From positions 1-43,916 of IMG/VR virus record IMGVR_UViG_3300026512_000260: a DNA stretch of 43,916 nt, one strand, 5' to 3'. This document shows, piece by piece, positions 35,311-43,368 of this stretch (positions within the stretch are counted from its first letter, which is position 1; each line of letters starts with the position of its first letter). Under the pieces are notes generated by a model. It was not told the DNA's origin. It did not search any database and was given only the letters and a program-made list of their open reading frames with translations. Both the position numbers and the translations under genes were made by a program. This DNA is from a virus.

Positions 35311-35562
35311 ATGTCTTCAAAAACTAATAAAAAGAGCAAAAAAACATCGTATATAAAAGTAGATCCTCGTAAAAAAGCTAAAATGAAAGTTTCAGCTGCA
35401 GCTATCCAAATAGCCAAAAAACATGATGATCCATTATATAAAAAATATGCTAAATTTAGAAAACTAATGTTTAAATATAGAAAAGTTTTAGTTAAAAGAT
35501 ATGGATCAAAAGCAATGACTAAGCTTAGAAAATCTGGAAATATGGTTGTAAGATCTTGGTAA
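35311..35562 (+). CDS. Small basic nucleoid-like protein (83 aa), only plus-strand gene
   Basis: An 83-aa protein with about one third Lys/Arg (KKAKMKVSAAAIQIAKKHDD, then FRKLMFKYRKVLVKRYG). The pattern suggests a helical DNA-binding or virion-packaged protein, like small basic condensing proteins of large phages, but no HU or H-NS motif is present. It has a GGAGG box about 10 nt upstream. It is the only gene on the plus strand, set inside the two-gene topoisomerase unit and just after copy 6 of the RNA family. Confidence 0.75.
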   Translation: MSSKTNKKSKKTSYIKVDPRKKAKMKVSAAAIQIAKKHDDPLYKKYAKFRKLMFKYRKVLVKRYGSKAMTKLRKSGNMVVRSW

Positions 35563-35567
35563 ATAAT

Positions 35568-37364
35568 TTAAATTTTGAATTTATTATCTAATAATTGCCT
35601 TTTGTATTCTGAACTCGAAAGCAGTTTTTCCAATTTATCTAGTTTCTTTGTCCACTTCACCTGATCTAATTGCCTGTCTTTTCCTAATGTAAATCTAAAT
35701 ATTTCAGGTGGATTAAATTCACCAAGACCTTTAAATCTTCTTATTTTTATACCTTTATTTCTGCATTCGTTTAGTTCTTTTTCTGTCCATATAGGTTTAA
35801 ACGTATCATTTTTTCCTATCCCATATAATGGTGTTTTACACACATATAAATATGATTCCTTTATAACTTCAGGTATATATTTAGCAAAAAACATTATCAA
35901 TAATGTTGTTATAAATTTACCAGCAGGGTCAGCATCTGCAGCAAGCAAAATCTTACTATATCGTATATTTTCGATTTTTACATGTGGATGTATACCAGTA
36001 CCTATAGCATTTACCAAATCTGAAATAACATCATTTTTTATTAACTTTTTTGTATCCATTGTTATTGCATTGGGTATAACACCACGTAATGGTAAAATTG
36101 CATGTTTTGTTATATCTCTAATTGAATTTAATCCTGATATAGCTGAATCACCTTCACCAATTAATAATTCACCTCCTGGTTTGGTACAATCTTTTAATTT
36201 TGTGTATTTAGTAGAACCTCTTGTTTTATTGTTTTTAGCTTTTAATAATGATGCATTTCTTTGCTTTCGATATGCTTCAAAAAATTGACATAAATATTCA
36301 AATTGATCTTGATTTTGTTTTTTCCATTCTAATAATTTTGATTCAAGATTATCCATGATACTTATATCAGATTTACTTTCTAATCTAACCTTTACTTGTG
36401 CATCAAATGCTGTATTCACAATTCGTAAATCAATATAGCATCTTAATCCAACTAAACAATCATCTTTTTCAAATTTAAATTTCTTAACGTTGAAAACTTT
36501 TTTTAATGTATTGTAAAATTTATTTAAATGAACTCCTGAGTGAACCGGTACTAAATTTACTGATGTAAATGCTTTTGGCATAACACTACCTTTTTCATCC
36601 CAAGTAAACCATATATCGTATGATTCTATTTTCTTTTTATCGGTATGTTGGATTCTAAACCAATTATCTTTTGATGTAGCTGATAAGTCATGTAAAATAT
36701 CATAAATTGTTGAGTTTATTTCTTGTTGTTTTCCATCGATTATACATTCAATTTCTAATTTTGGGTATGCAATTTTTGCTAGCTTTAATCTTTCAATGAT
36801 TTTATCAATATCATAATGAATTGATTTGAAATACTTCTTATTTGGTATAGCATAAATCATTGTGCTAAATGGTGGTTCTGATTTATATGCATTTTGCTTT
36901 CTTAAAATAAATTTTCCTTTTTTAAATTCGTATGTTGCATGCTTTTTATCTCGATATATTTCCATTTTCAATTTATCACTTAATGCATTAATTGCTGTTA
37001 ATCCAATTCCGTGTAACCCAGACGCTATTTTATACGGTGAATCCTTTACATCTTTGTTAAATTTCCCAGATGTAGACATCTCTGTACAAGATAGAATCGG
37101 TGGGTCTTTTTCTATTGGTAGCTTTTGATCAAATGGAAATCCTCTTCCCCAATCCTTAACTTTAAATGCATTTCCGTCAATTTCTATAGATAGTTTATTG
37201 CAAAATCCAGCCTGAACCTCATCTAACACATTATCCAGTGCTTCCATTAATAAATGGTTTGGATTTTCTGTGCTTCCAATATACATAGATGTATTTTTTT
37301 GAATGACCTTAATATCATCAAGTTTTATAATATCTTTAGTCGAGTAATTGGGGTTTTTACCCAT
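35568..37364 (-). CDS. Type IIA DNA topoisomerase, subunit B (T4 gp39-like)
   Basis: The ATPase and Toprim subunit. The GHKL ATPase domain shows EALDNVLDEVQ (Mg-binding Asn), VKDWGRGFP and SGLHGIGLTAINALS. The Toprim domain shows LIGEGDSAISG (about residue 405), LPLRGVIPNA and AADADPAGKFI (about 476), then FKGLGEFNP. 598 aa is complete for the family. The ribosome site (GGAGGATG) lies inside the radical SAM stop region, so the two genes are coupled. It pairs with the gp52-like subunit downstream. Confidence 0.92.
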   Translation of the reverse strand: MGKNPNYSTKDIIKLDDIKVIQKNTSMYIGSTENPNHLLMEALDNVLDEVQAGFCNKLSIEIDGNAFKVKDWGRGFPFDQKLPIEKDPPILSCTEMSTSGKFNKDVKDSPYKIASGLHGIGLTAINALSDKLKMEIYRDKKHATYEFKKGKFILRKQNAYKSEPPFSTMIYAIPNKKYFKSIHYDIDKIIERLKLAKIAYPKLEIECIIDGKQQEINSTIYDILHDLSATSKDNWFRIQHTDKKKIESYDIWFTWDEKGSVMPKAFTSVNLVPVHSGVHLNKFYNTLKKVFNVKKFKFEKDDCLVGLRCYIDLRIVNTAFDAQVKVRLESKSDISIMDNLESKLLEWKKQNQDQFEYLCQFFEAYRKQRNASLLKAKNNKTRGSTKYTKLKDCTKPGGELLIGEGDSAISGLNSIRDITKHAILPLRGVIPNAITMDTKKLIKNDVISDLVNAIGTGIHPHVKIENIRYSKILLAADADPAGKFITTLLIMFFAKYIPEVIKESYLYVCKTPLYGIGKNDTFKPIWTEKELNECRNKGIKIRRFKGLGEFNPPEIFRFTLGKDRQLDQVKWTKKLDKLEKLLSSSEYKRQLLDNKFKI

Positions 37365-37367
37365 ATA

Positions 37368-38321
37368 TCATCCTCCTTCCATATACATACATGTCCAACT
37401 ACATCCTTCACAATATTTTCTGATATCAAGTTTACGTTTTTCAATATACTCATTTATAAATCCATTGTAATCATCTGACTTTATATATTTTTCAACATCA
37501 ATAGTTGGTGTTTCAGTTCCTCTTAATCTTAAACAATTGCGTATAGATCCATCAGCATCCATTGTCAATGAGTTTAAATTTTTATAACCACATTTTACTA
37601 TGCCATTACTTGATGATAAAACATGTTCAATTCCTTTTGGGTTTACTAATATTTCTGGATATTTTCCTTTTATATCGTTTATTATTTCTCTAAATTCTAA
37701 AATTTGATCTTTATTTAATAATAATGAATTTTTATTATAATTTTTTTCAGCAAAATCATAATAATTATTAAGTGGTTCCTCAATTATAGACACACTTATC
37801 CTAAAATTGTTTTCAAGTGCTAAATTTACTATTGAGTAAATGTTTTTATAATTTGTTTTATCAACAACGACTTCCGCAACCTTATCAAGTCTATTGTTAT
37901 TTTTATACGATTTCAACATTTCAAGGCCATAATCTGATTTTATATTTCTTGATTTATCTATACTATTTGGATCCAAACTTACTGTTAATCCTACTAAATA
38001 TGGCTCTACTTTTTTGACATTTTCAGGATACATTGCATTTGTTATTACAGATGATGGTACATTTTTTTCATATAATGATTTTATAAGTAAGTGAAAGTCA
38101 TTATATAGTGTTGGTTCTCCACCATAAATTAAGACAAATAAATCATTATCATACCTTTTTAAAAAATCAATAAAATCCATAAAATATTTATAACTTTTAT
38201 TGAAACCAATATAGTATTTTAATCGTGGATACTCTTTTGGAATGTTTGTATAATATTTAGTTATTCTACAATAATTACAACTTAAATTACAGATTCTAGT
38301 TACTAAAAGGTTCAAAATCAT
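37368..38321 (-). CDS. Radical SAM protein with SPASM-like C-terminus
   Basis: A radical S-adenosylmethionine enzyme with the cluster motif CNLSCNYC (Cys11, 15, 18) and the SAM-binding YGGEPTLY. The C-terminus has additional cysteines (KCGYKN, RNCLRLRG, CEGCSWTC) like a SPASM/twitch domain for auxiliary iron-sulfur clusters. It is 317 aa, larger and differently built than QueE (about 220 aa), so I do not call it QueE. ATG 38321 fits the GAGGTG box. It lies next to GAT-QueC and may carry out a further step in base modification, or modify a peptide; the substrate is unknown. Confidence 0.8.
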   Translation of the reverse strand: MILNLLVTRICNLSCNYCRITKYYTNIPKEYPRLKYYIGFNKSYKYFMDFIDFLKRYDNDLFVLIYGGEPTLYNDFHLLIKSLYEKNVPSSVITNAMYPENVKKVEPYLVGLTVSLDPNSIDKSRNIKSDYGLEMLKSYKNNNRLDKVAEVVVDKTNYKNIYSIVNLALENNFRISVSIIEEPLNNYYDFAEKNYNKNSLLLNKDQILEFREIINDIKGKYPEILVNPKGIEHVLSSSNGIVKCGYKNLNSLTMDADGSIRNCLRLRGTETPTIDVEKYIKSDDYNGFINEYIEKRKLDIRKYCEGCSWTCMYMEGG

Positions 38322-38338
38322 AATTTTCACCTCATTCT

Positions 38339-38496
38339 ATATGTGATACTCAAAAAAGATGTAAAATGTGATCCTACGGCAACTCGTGACCTTCGGGAAC
38401 GAAGTTGACTGTATGGATCTCATTTTACCGCTTTAATTTAGATTTTTTTAGATCTTACGTTGATAATATTATCAACGCTTCTTCACTATCACATAT
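38339..38496. ncRNA. Structured RNA family, copy 7 (158 nt)
   Basis: Closing helix 10 bp (ATATGTGATA at 38339-38348 with TATCACATAT at 38487-38496), C then CAC (38484-38486). A long hairpin GTAAAATG.GATCC/GGATC.CATTTTAC encloses CAACT/AGTTG and a CCTTCGGG tetraloop stem. The perfect palindrome GTTGATAATATTATCAAC lies 7 nt before the CAC. It fills the gap between the GAT-QueC and radical SAM genes exactly. Confidence 0.78.
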
Positions 38497-38505
38497 TTTT
38501 AATTA

Positions 38506-40131
38506 CTATGTTATAAGTTTTTTAATTTCTTCGATAGGGGGCAAATATTTTCTTATGTTATCAATGTTTTCACTATTCCATCTACTTTCCATGATGTCTG
38601 GTTTAAAAGCCACTTCATAATAATTTCGTTTATCTTTTATACCTACTATTTCAGCTGCCCATGATGATAATAACCCACTACCACATGCTGGTTTTCCTTT
38701 ATAGCTGCATTGATAAATTTTTCCATTTTCAATTTTTGCATTATCACAAGAAACTGTCATATTAAATAATTCTTCCATTCCAATGTATTTTAGTAAAATT
38801 AGTTCCTCTTTTTTTGTAAGATTTTCAAAAATATTTACCCAACGTATTTTTTGATTTGCACCAGCTAATGACGCAAAACGTAGTAATTCTTCAAATTTTT
38901 CTACAAAGCGCGATGAGTTGTCTGGGTAAAATGATTCTTCATCAATATTTGGATATCCCCCAGCAATAAAGATATTACTGTATTTATTATTATAGATTAG
39001 TTCTTCCGCATATATTGATGCCAATGACATAAATAACAAATTTCTTACCGGAACCCATGCGTTTGTAGTTTTTAGATTATCACCGGCTGTATCTATATTT
39101 ATGTTTTTGTTTATTAACATTGATGTTGGTTTTTCATTAATTGATAGCTTTTTATAAATGCTAGAAATATCCACAATTTTAAGATCAACATCTATTTTTT
39201 TACATATGTTTTTTACTGCTAATTCTTCTGCATCTTGTGATTTTTGACCATATTTTATATGCAGTGCAGTTACATCCATATTTATATGTTTTAAATATGC
39301 AAGTGTTGTTGTACTGTCAATTCCTCCAGATGCAAGAACTATATATTTTGTGTCTTTTTCATATGGCTTATCTTGTTTCCATGTTGGGTGTTTAAATTTA
39401 ATACTATAGTTTTCTTCAGTTAATAATTGACTATCAATATCTACTCTTATTATAGAATATGGTGGTCTATCATCTACATAAAAGTTTTCCCACGTTCTAG
39501 TAAATTTTATTTGACATTTTGTAAATTCTGATAAAGCTGCAGACACACCGTCACGTGTAGAATGTAAAACATATCCCATACCTTTCGCATATCCTTGTGC
39601 TAAAGGTAAAAAACTTGATATACCATATAACATTTTTGTTTTTATATCAAATGCTATAATACTCCATCCACCAGTTAATGCTTCTACTGTATTTTTCATA
39701 TTTTTATGATTCTGGTGATATATTCTACCGAAAACTTCACTATCAAAATCTATATCATCAAATTGCTTTACCAGAGTATCTGAAAATGCACCATTGTGTA
39801 CATAAAATATATCTTTATATTTTATTGGTTGTAAAAAGTATTTTTTGTCATAGTTCATTTTTTCAGTTTCAGGTGCATTTCTTGCACTAAACAATATAAT
39901 GTCATTGAGTTTGATATTTTCTTTTAGAAACTTATAAACTTCATCTACACTTTTTGAGAAAGGTGTTTGTTTGTACAAACATTTAAAATAATTGTTATCG
40001 TTAGTTTGTGGATGAATAATACACAATCCAAATCCATCACGTCCACGCTTTTCAGCTTCTCTAAATGCTGCAATAAAAGATTCTATAGGTGGTACAGATT
40101 CTGTTAAGTGAAATCCTGTAATGCCACACAT
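38506..40131 (-). CDS. GAT-QueC fusion (glutamine amidotransferase plus QueC-like domain)
   Basis: A class II glutamine amidotransferase domain (residues 1-240: MCGITGF with catalytic Cys2, RGRDGFG, SARNAPE, HNGAF) fused to a QueC-like ATPase domain (VLASGGIDSTTTLAYL, about 265, then ALHIKYGQKSQ). Such fusions make archaeosine-type bases by adding ammonia to preQ0, and in phages are linked to 2'-deoxyarchaeosine or amido-deazaguanine in DNA. The QueC zinc cysteines are altered (SCDNA, QCSYKGKPACGSG). 541 aa. Start ATG 40131 behind GAGGT. With DpdA it predicts modified phage DNA. Confidence 0.88.
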   Translation of the reverse strand: MCGITGFHLTESVPPIESFIAAFREAEKRGRDGFGLCIIHPQTNDNNYFKCLYKQTPFSKSVDEVYKFLKENIKLNDIILFSARNAPETEKMNYDKKYFLQPIKYKDIFYVHNGAFSDTLVKQFDDIDFDSEVFGRIYHQNHKNMKNTVEALTGGWSIIAFDIKTKMLYGISSFLPLAQGYAKGMGYVLHSTRDGVSAALSEFTKCQIKFTRTWENFYVDDRPPYSIIRVDIDSQLLTEENYSIKFKHPTWKQDKPYEKDTKYIVLASGGIDSTTTLAYLKHINMDVTALHIKYGQKSQDAEELAVKNICKKIDVDLKIVDISSIYKKLSINEKPTSMLINKNINIDTAGDNLKTTNAWVPVRNLLFMSLASIYAEELIYNNKYSNIFIAGGYPNIDEESFYPDNSSRFVEKFEELLRFASLAGANQKIRWVNIFENLTKKEELILLKYIGMEELFNMTVSCDNAKIENGKIYQCSYKGKPACGSGLLSSWAAEIVGIKDKRNYYEVAFKPDIMESRWNSENIDNIRKYLPPIEEIKKLIT

Positions 40132-40138
40132 ATTTACC

Positions 40139-40723
40139 TCAATTCTTTATATCATTCGTTATTGAAATCTTTTTATCAAGTTTCCAAAAGTCAAAATACG
40201 GGCAATTAGTTTTATTTATAAATTCGTCTGTCCACGGTGTTTTTACAGTTATCTTATTTTTGATTTTCTCAATAACATCAACGTTATCATCTATAATAAG
40301 TGTTGTATCGTTAGCAATTTTTTGTTTATCTTCGATTGATGCATTTGTTATAACTTCAATATCAGTAGTAGGGAATAATGTTTTTATTTTTTCTTTTGCA
40401 TTTTCTCCATATTTATCATATCTTCCTGTTATAAATTTTATTTTAATTTCAGGATAGTCTTCAATTATAGTTAACAAATACAAATATAATCTTAAATTCA
40501 CAAACTCATCCCATGAAACATAATTTAATAATAGATCTAAATCTTTTTCTTCAACGTTTTCTATTTTTCCAATACGTGCATAAGGATCTATTTTATTATC
40601 CATATTACATGATAAAACTGCTGCATTTGTATCTATAAAAACACCATCGATATCTACAGCAATTTCTTTTATATTGTTTTTTTGAATAATTAAAATAAAA
40701 TCTACAAATTTTTTAATTTCCAT
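40139..40723 (-). CDS. HAD-family phosphatase (194 aa)
   Basis: A haloacid dehalogenase-fold hydrolase with motif I (VDIDGVFIDTN), motif II (FITGRYDKYG) and motif IV (LIIDDNVDVI). The small size and layout fit a nucleotidase or polynucleotide 3'-phosphatase-like enzyme. It sits between QueC and GAT-QueC with only a 7-nt gap to the latter, so it may act on a nucleotide or intermediate in the same pathway; that link is inference. Start ATG 40723 behind AAAGGAG. Confidence 0.75.
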   Translation of the reverse strand: MEIKKFVDFILIIQKNNIKEIAVDIDGVFIDTNAAVLSCNMDNKIDPYARIGKIENVEEKDLDLLLNYVSWDEFVNLRLYLYLLTIIEDYPEIKIKFITGRYDKYGENAKEKIKTLFPTTDIEVITNASIEDKQKIANDTTLIIDDNVDVIEKIKNKITVKTPWTDEFINKTNCPYFDFWKLDKKISITNDIKN

Positions 40724-40742
40724 TTTATTCTCCTTTTACTAA

Positions 40743-41489
40743 TTAAATTACTTTATTTGACATATCAATTATAGTTTCACAATATTTCATACTTTGTTGC
40801 CATCGTATCGGATTGTATTTTTCCTTATTGGATTTTAATTCAGAATAATATTCTACAATTTTATTTTTATTAAATGGTAAAATTTTATATGGAAATAATG
40901 CAACATTTCTTCTAAAACATGCTCTACAGTTATAGCAATGAGGGTCAGGTTTTGTTACATCTGGATTATAACATGAAAACGTCTCTTTAGATAAATCTTT
41001 TATGTTACCATATCTTTCTATAAACCAATTTACAATTTCACTTTTAGTTAAATTAAAATTAAAAGCCGATTTCATTTTAACCTTGATGGGATTGTTAGAT
41101 TTTGTGAGACATGATGAAAATTCTTTATAAATTTCACGATTATTATCTGAAATTCTATCATCTAACAAACCACCGGTATATATATTTATATCTCTGTTAT
41201 TGTAATTAAAATGAATTGTTGTTAATAATGCCATCAATAAATTTCTGTTTGGAATAAATGCATCATGATGCTCATATTTAGAAATTTGATTAAATTCAAG
41301 TATAACACAATTTGGCCGATATTTCATAATATATTGTTGTTCAGTTTTACTATATATGTGATTTAGATTTATATATACCGGTATCAAATTTTCAATTTTC
41401 AGTGTGTCTTTTAAATAATAATATCCAATGTAACTATCTACACCACTGGAATATAATATAATGTTTAATGGTGAATTTTCATAACACAA
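40743..41489 (-). CDS. queC: QueC-like preQ0 synthase
   Basis: An adenine nucleotide alpha hydrolase-fold enzyme converting 7-carboxy-7-deazaguanine to preQ0 with ATP and ammonia. The PP-loop is YSSGVDSYIGYYYL near the N-terminus, and the zinc site is complete near the C-terminus: ETFSCYNPD then HCYNCRACFRR, as in cellular QueC. 248 aa. The start is TTG 41489, 7 nt after AAAGGAG; no suitable ATG exists in frame. It supplies preQ0 for GAT-QueC and DpdA. QueD, FolE and a clear QueE are not in the window and may come from elsewhere in the genome or the host. Confidence 0.87.
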   Translation of the reverse strand: MCYENSPLNIILYSSGVDSYIGYYYLKDTLKIENLIPVYINLNHIYSKTEQQYIMKYRPNCVILEFNQISKYEHHDAFIPNRNLLMALLTTIHFNYNNRDINIYTGGLLDDRISDNNREIYKEFSSCLTKSNNPIKVKMKSAFNFNLTKSEIVNWFIERYGNIKDLSKETFSCYNPDVTKPDPHCYNCRACFRRNVALFPYKILPFNKNKIVEYYSELKSNKEKYNPIRWQQSMKYCETIIDMSNKVI

Positions 41490-41520
41490 TTAATGTCTCC
41501 TTTCATTTTTATTGCAAAAG

Positions 41521-41937
41521 TTACTTTGAAATATTCAAATTACTTGTATATTTATTAGAAATATCGAAAATTATTTCTAATAATTTCTTCTCGCTTTCGC
41601 ATAAATCATTTTGAATTATATGTTTTATGATCGATTCATCAATGTTAAAAACTATTTTTGGATCATAAATATCATATTGAAACGCATTTGTATGACCAGT
41701 GAGTTCATTTCCAATTTCAGCAAGCACTTTCATTAAATGACCAAGAGGATTTTGTAATTTTCCATATCGTAAATTATAATTTTTTACTTCATCGATGAAT
41801 TGTTGTTTAATTCTACCTACACTTTCTTCTGGAAACATACCTATCATTTGTGCAGTTAAATTCCATGATTCTACCGATCCACCCAGTATCTTTTCCATAA
41901 TTCCTACTAACTGTATTTTCTTGTTATCGTCATTCAT
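41521..41937 (-). CDS. Hypothetical protein encoded next to the reverse transcriptase (138 aa)
   Basis: Mainly helical protein, acidic, with GSVESWNLTAQMIGMFPEES and GHLMKVLAEIGNELTGHTN as notable segments. It starts at ATG 41937 (AAAGGGA upstream); a TTG six codons earlier directly abuts the reverse transcriptase stop. It is the immediate downstream partner of the reverse transcriptase, the position where retron accessory or effector proteins are often found, but it matches no effector I know. Confidence 0.65.
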   Translation of the reverse strand: MNDDNKKIQLVGIMEKILGGSVESWNLTAQMIGMFPEESVGRIKQQFIDEVKNYNLRYGKLQNPLGHLMKVLAEIGNELTGHTNAFQYDIYDPKIVFNIDESIIKHIIQNDLCESEKKLLEIIFDISNKYTSNLNISK

Positions 41938-41955
41938 TTTTATATTCCCTTTCAA

Positions 41956-42957
41956 TTATTTTTCGTTTAGCATAGATATTAATTTTATCTCACTTATGAC
42001 ATTGTCATACGTTAATGGTGTATATTTTGATTGTTTTTCCACCATTTTTTCTAATGCGAATAGACCACGTATTTCGTTAGTTATATCTATTTTATTATTA
42101 TCTACCAAATAATGTAATGCTTTTATTTTTTTTCTTACTTCTTTGGGTAACGCAACTTTATCATTTACAACAAGTCCACACACAAGTTGTCTATATTTTC
42201 TCGAAACGCATATTGATTTTTTCTCATTAAGTAATATTTTTCCATCATATAGATTTTCTAACATTTTGGTTATTTTGTTTTTAAAATAACCGATGAAACA
42301 CATCTCATTCATGGAAATTGTTATGTCATCTGCATATCTAGTATAATTAATATTTAATTTGTTATCGTAGTATTTTTCTAGATTTTTAATGATGTTTACA
42401 ATTCCCCAATCAAATTGTCTCATTATAAAATTTGAAATGTGTGGACTTGTTGGTGCACCTTGTGGTAATCTATATTTTGGTATTCCGTTTTGGTCTATTT
42501 CCTTTACAAAGCATGTTTCAATTATTTGATCATATAATTTTTTCATTTTTTTATTACTGTTATTAGATGTATATAATTTATACATGTTTTTATTATATAG
42601 ACGATTATAATAATGATTTCTGTATTGAGAATATGCAAATGATTTGAACACTTTTCTGAATAATTTATCATCAATTGATGAAAAAAAATCTTTGATGTCA
42701 AATTTTATTATATATTTTTTACCAACATGTGGTAATGCATTTGTAACTATACTTTTATTTACAACAAAACCATGCGCAAATGGACTTATAGATAAATATT
42801 TATATAGTACATTTTTTAACAATTTACGTTGTTTCTGCTGTAGTTGACGATTTGGTGCTTCTATAATACGATATCCACCTCGATGTTTTGGAATTTTAAA
42901 TACAGTATATCTATCATCCAAAACATAATCATTTATGGTGTTTTCTTGGGTATTCAA
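41956..42957 (-). CDS. Retron-type reverse transcriptase
   Basis: An RNA-dependent DNA polymerase of the retron class. Motifs: SPFAHGF, NALPH (residues 73-77, the retron NAxxH region X), IKFDIKDFFSSI (motif A), LPQGAPTSPHISNF (164-177), YTRYADDITIS with the catalytic YADD at 208-211, and VCGLVVN (259-265), a variant of the retron VTG region Y that binds the RNA. 333 aa is full length. Start TTG 42957, 9 nt after AGGAGG. Only 23 nt separate it from thioredoxin, leaving no space for an adjacent msr-msd RNA. It lies in the same gene cluster as QueC. Confidence 0.93.
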   Translation of the reverse strand: MNTQENTINDYVLDDRYTVFKIPKHRGGYRIIEAPNRQLQQKQRKLLKNVLYKYLSISPFAHGFVVNKSIVTNALPHVGKKYIIKFDIKDFFSSIDDKLFRKVFKSFAYSQYRNHYYNRLYNKNMYKLYTSNNSNKKMKKLYDQIIETCFVKEIDQNGIPKYRLPQGAPTSPHISNFIMRQFDWGIVNIIKNLEKYYDNKLNINYTRYADDITISMNEMCFIGYFKNKITKMLENLYDGKILLNEKKSICVSRKYRQLVCGLVVNDKVALPKEVRKKIKALHYLVDNNKIDITNEIRGLFALEKMVEKQSKYTPLTYDNVISEIKLISMLNEK

Positions 42958-42980
42958 TTATTGATACCTCCTATATTTTT

Positions 42981-43337
42981 TTAATCAATATCAAATATTT
43001 TTTTTATTATTTGTTTAATCTTTTCTTTAGGTTGAGTTCCTACAATAATTTGTGGCTCATCATTCTTCTGAGCAAATAAAATTGTCGGTATGCTTTGTAT
43101 ACCGAATAAAGACCCTAGTTCCGGTTGATTTTCTACATCAATTTTATAAAAGTGAATTTTACCTTCATACTCTTTTGATAATTCTTCAATTATAGGTGAT
43201 ACAGTTTTGCATGGTCCACACCAATCAGCATAAAAATCTATAATTGCTGGAATATCATGCTCATATTTCCACTCGTCATACTTAGAATAATCAAATACCT
43301 TTTCCATAAAATCCTTACTTGTTAACTTTTCAACCAT
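42981..43337 (-). CDS. trxA: Thioredoxin
   Basis: A disulfide oxidoreductase with the active site ADWCGPCK (Cys40, Cys43), the KIDVENQPEL segment and the cis-Pro loop IQSIPTILF. 118 aa, full length. It could serve ribonucleotide reduction or act as a partner protein, as host thioredoxin does for T7 polymerase. Start ATG 43337 behind GGAGG. It precedes the reverse transcriptase in the transcript. Confidence 0.93.
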   Translation of the reverse strand: MVEKLTSKDFMEKVFDYSKYDEWKYEHDIPAIIDFYADWCGPCKTVSPIIEELSKEYEGKIHFYKIDVENQPELGSLFGIQSIPTILFAQKNDEPQIIVGTQPKEKIKQIIKKIFDID

Positions 43338-43368
43338 AATATATCCTCCTTAAAAATTAATAAAATAT

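Noticed and set aside
37368-38321. QueE assignment for the radical SAM protein
   Set aside because: It is about 100 residues too long and has SPASM-like extra cysteine motifs, so only the superfamily is called.
41956-42957. Diversity-generating retroelement or group II intron reverse transcriptase
   Set aside because: The motif is LPQGAPTSP rather than the DGR-type SQ ending, no template/variable repeat pair was seen, and there is no maturase or intron domain. NAxxH points to the retron class.
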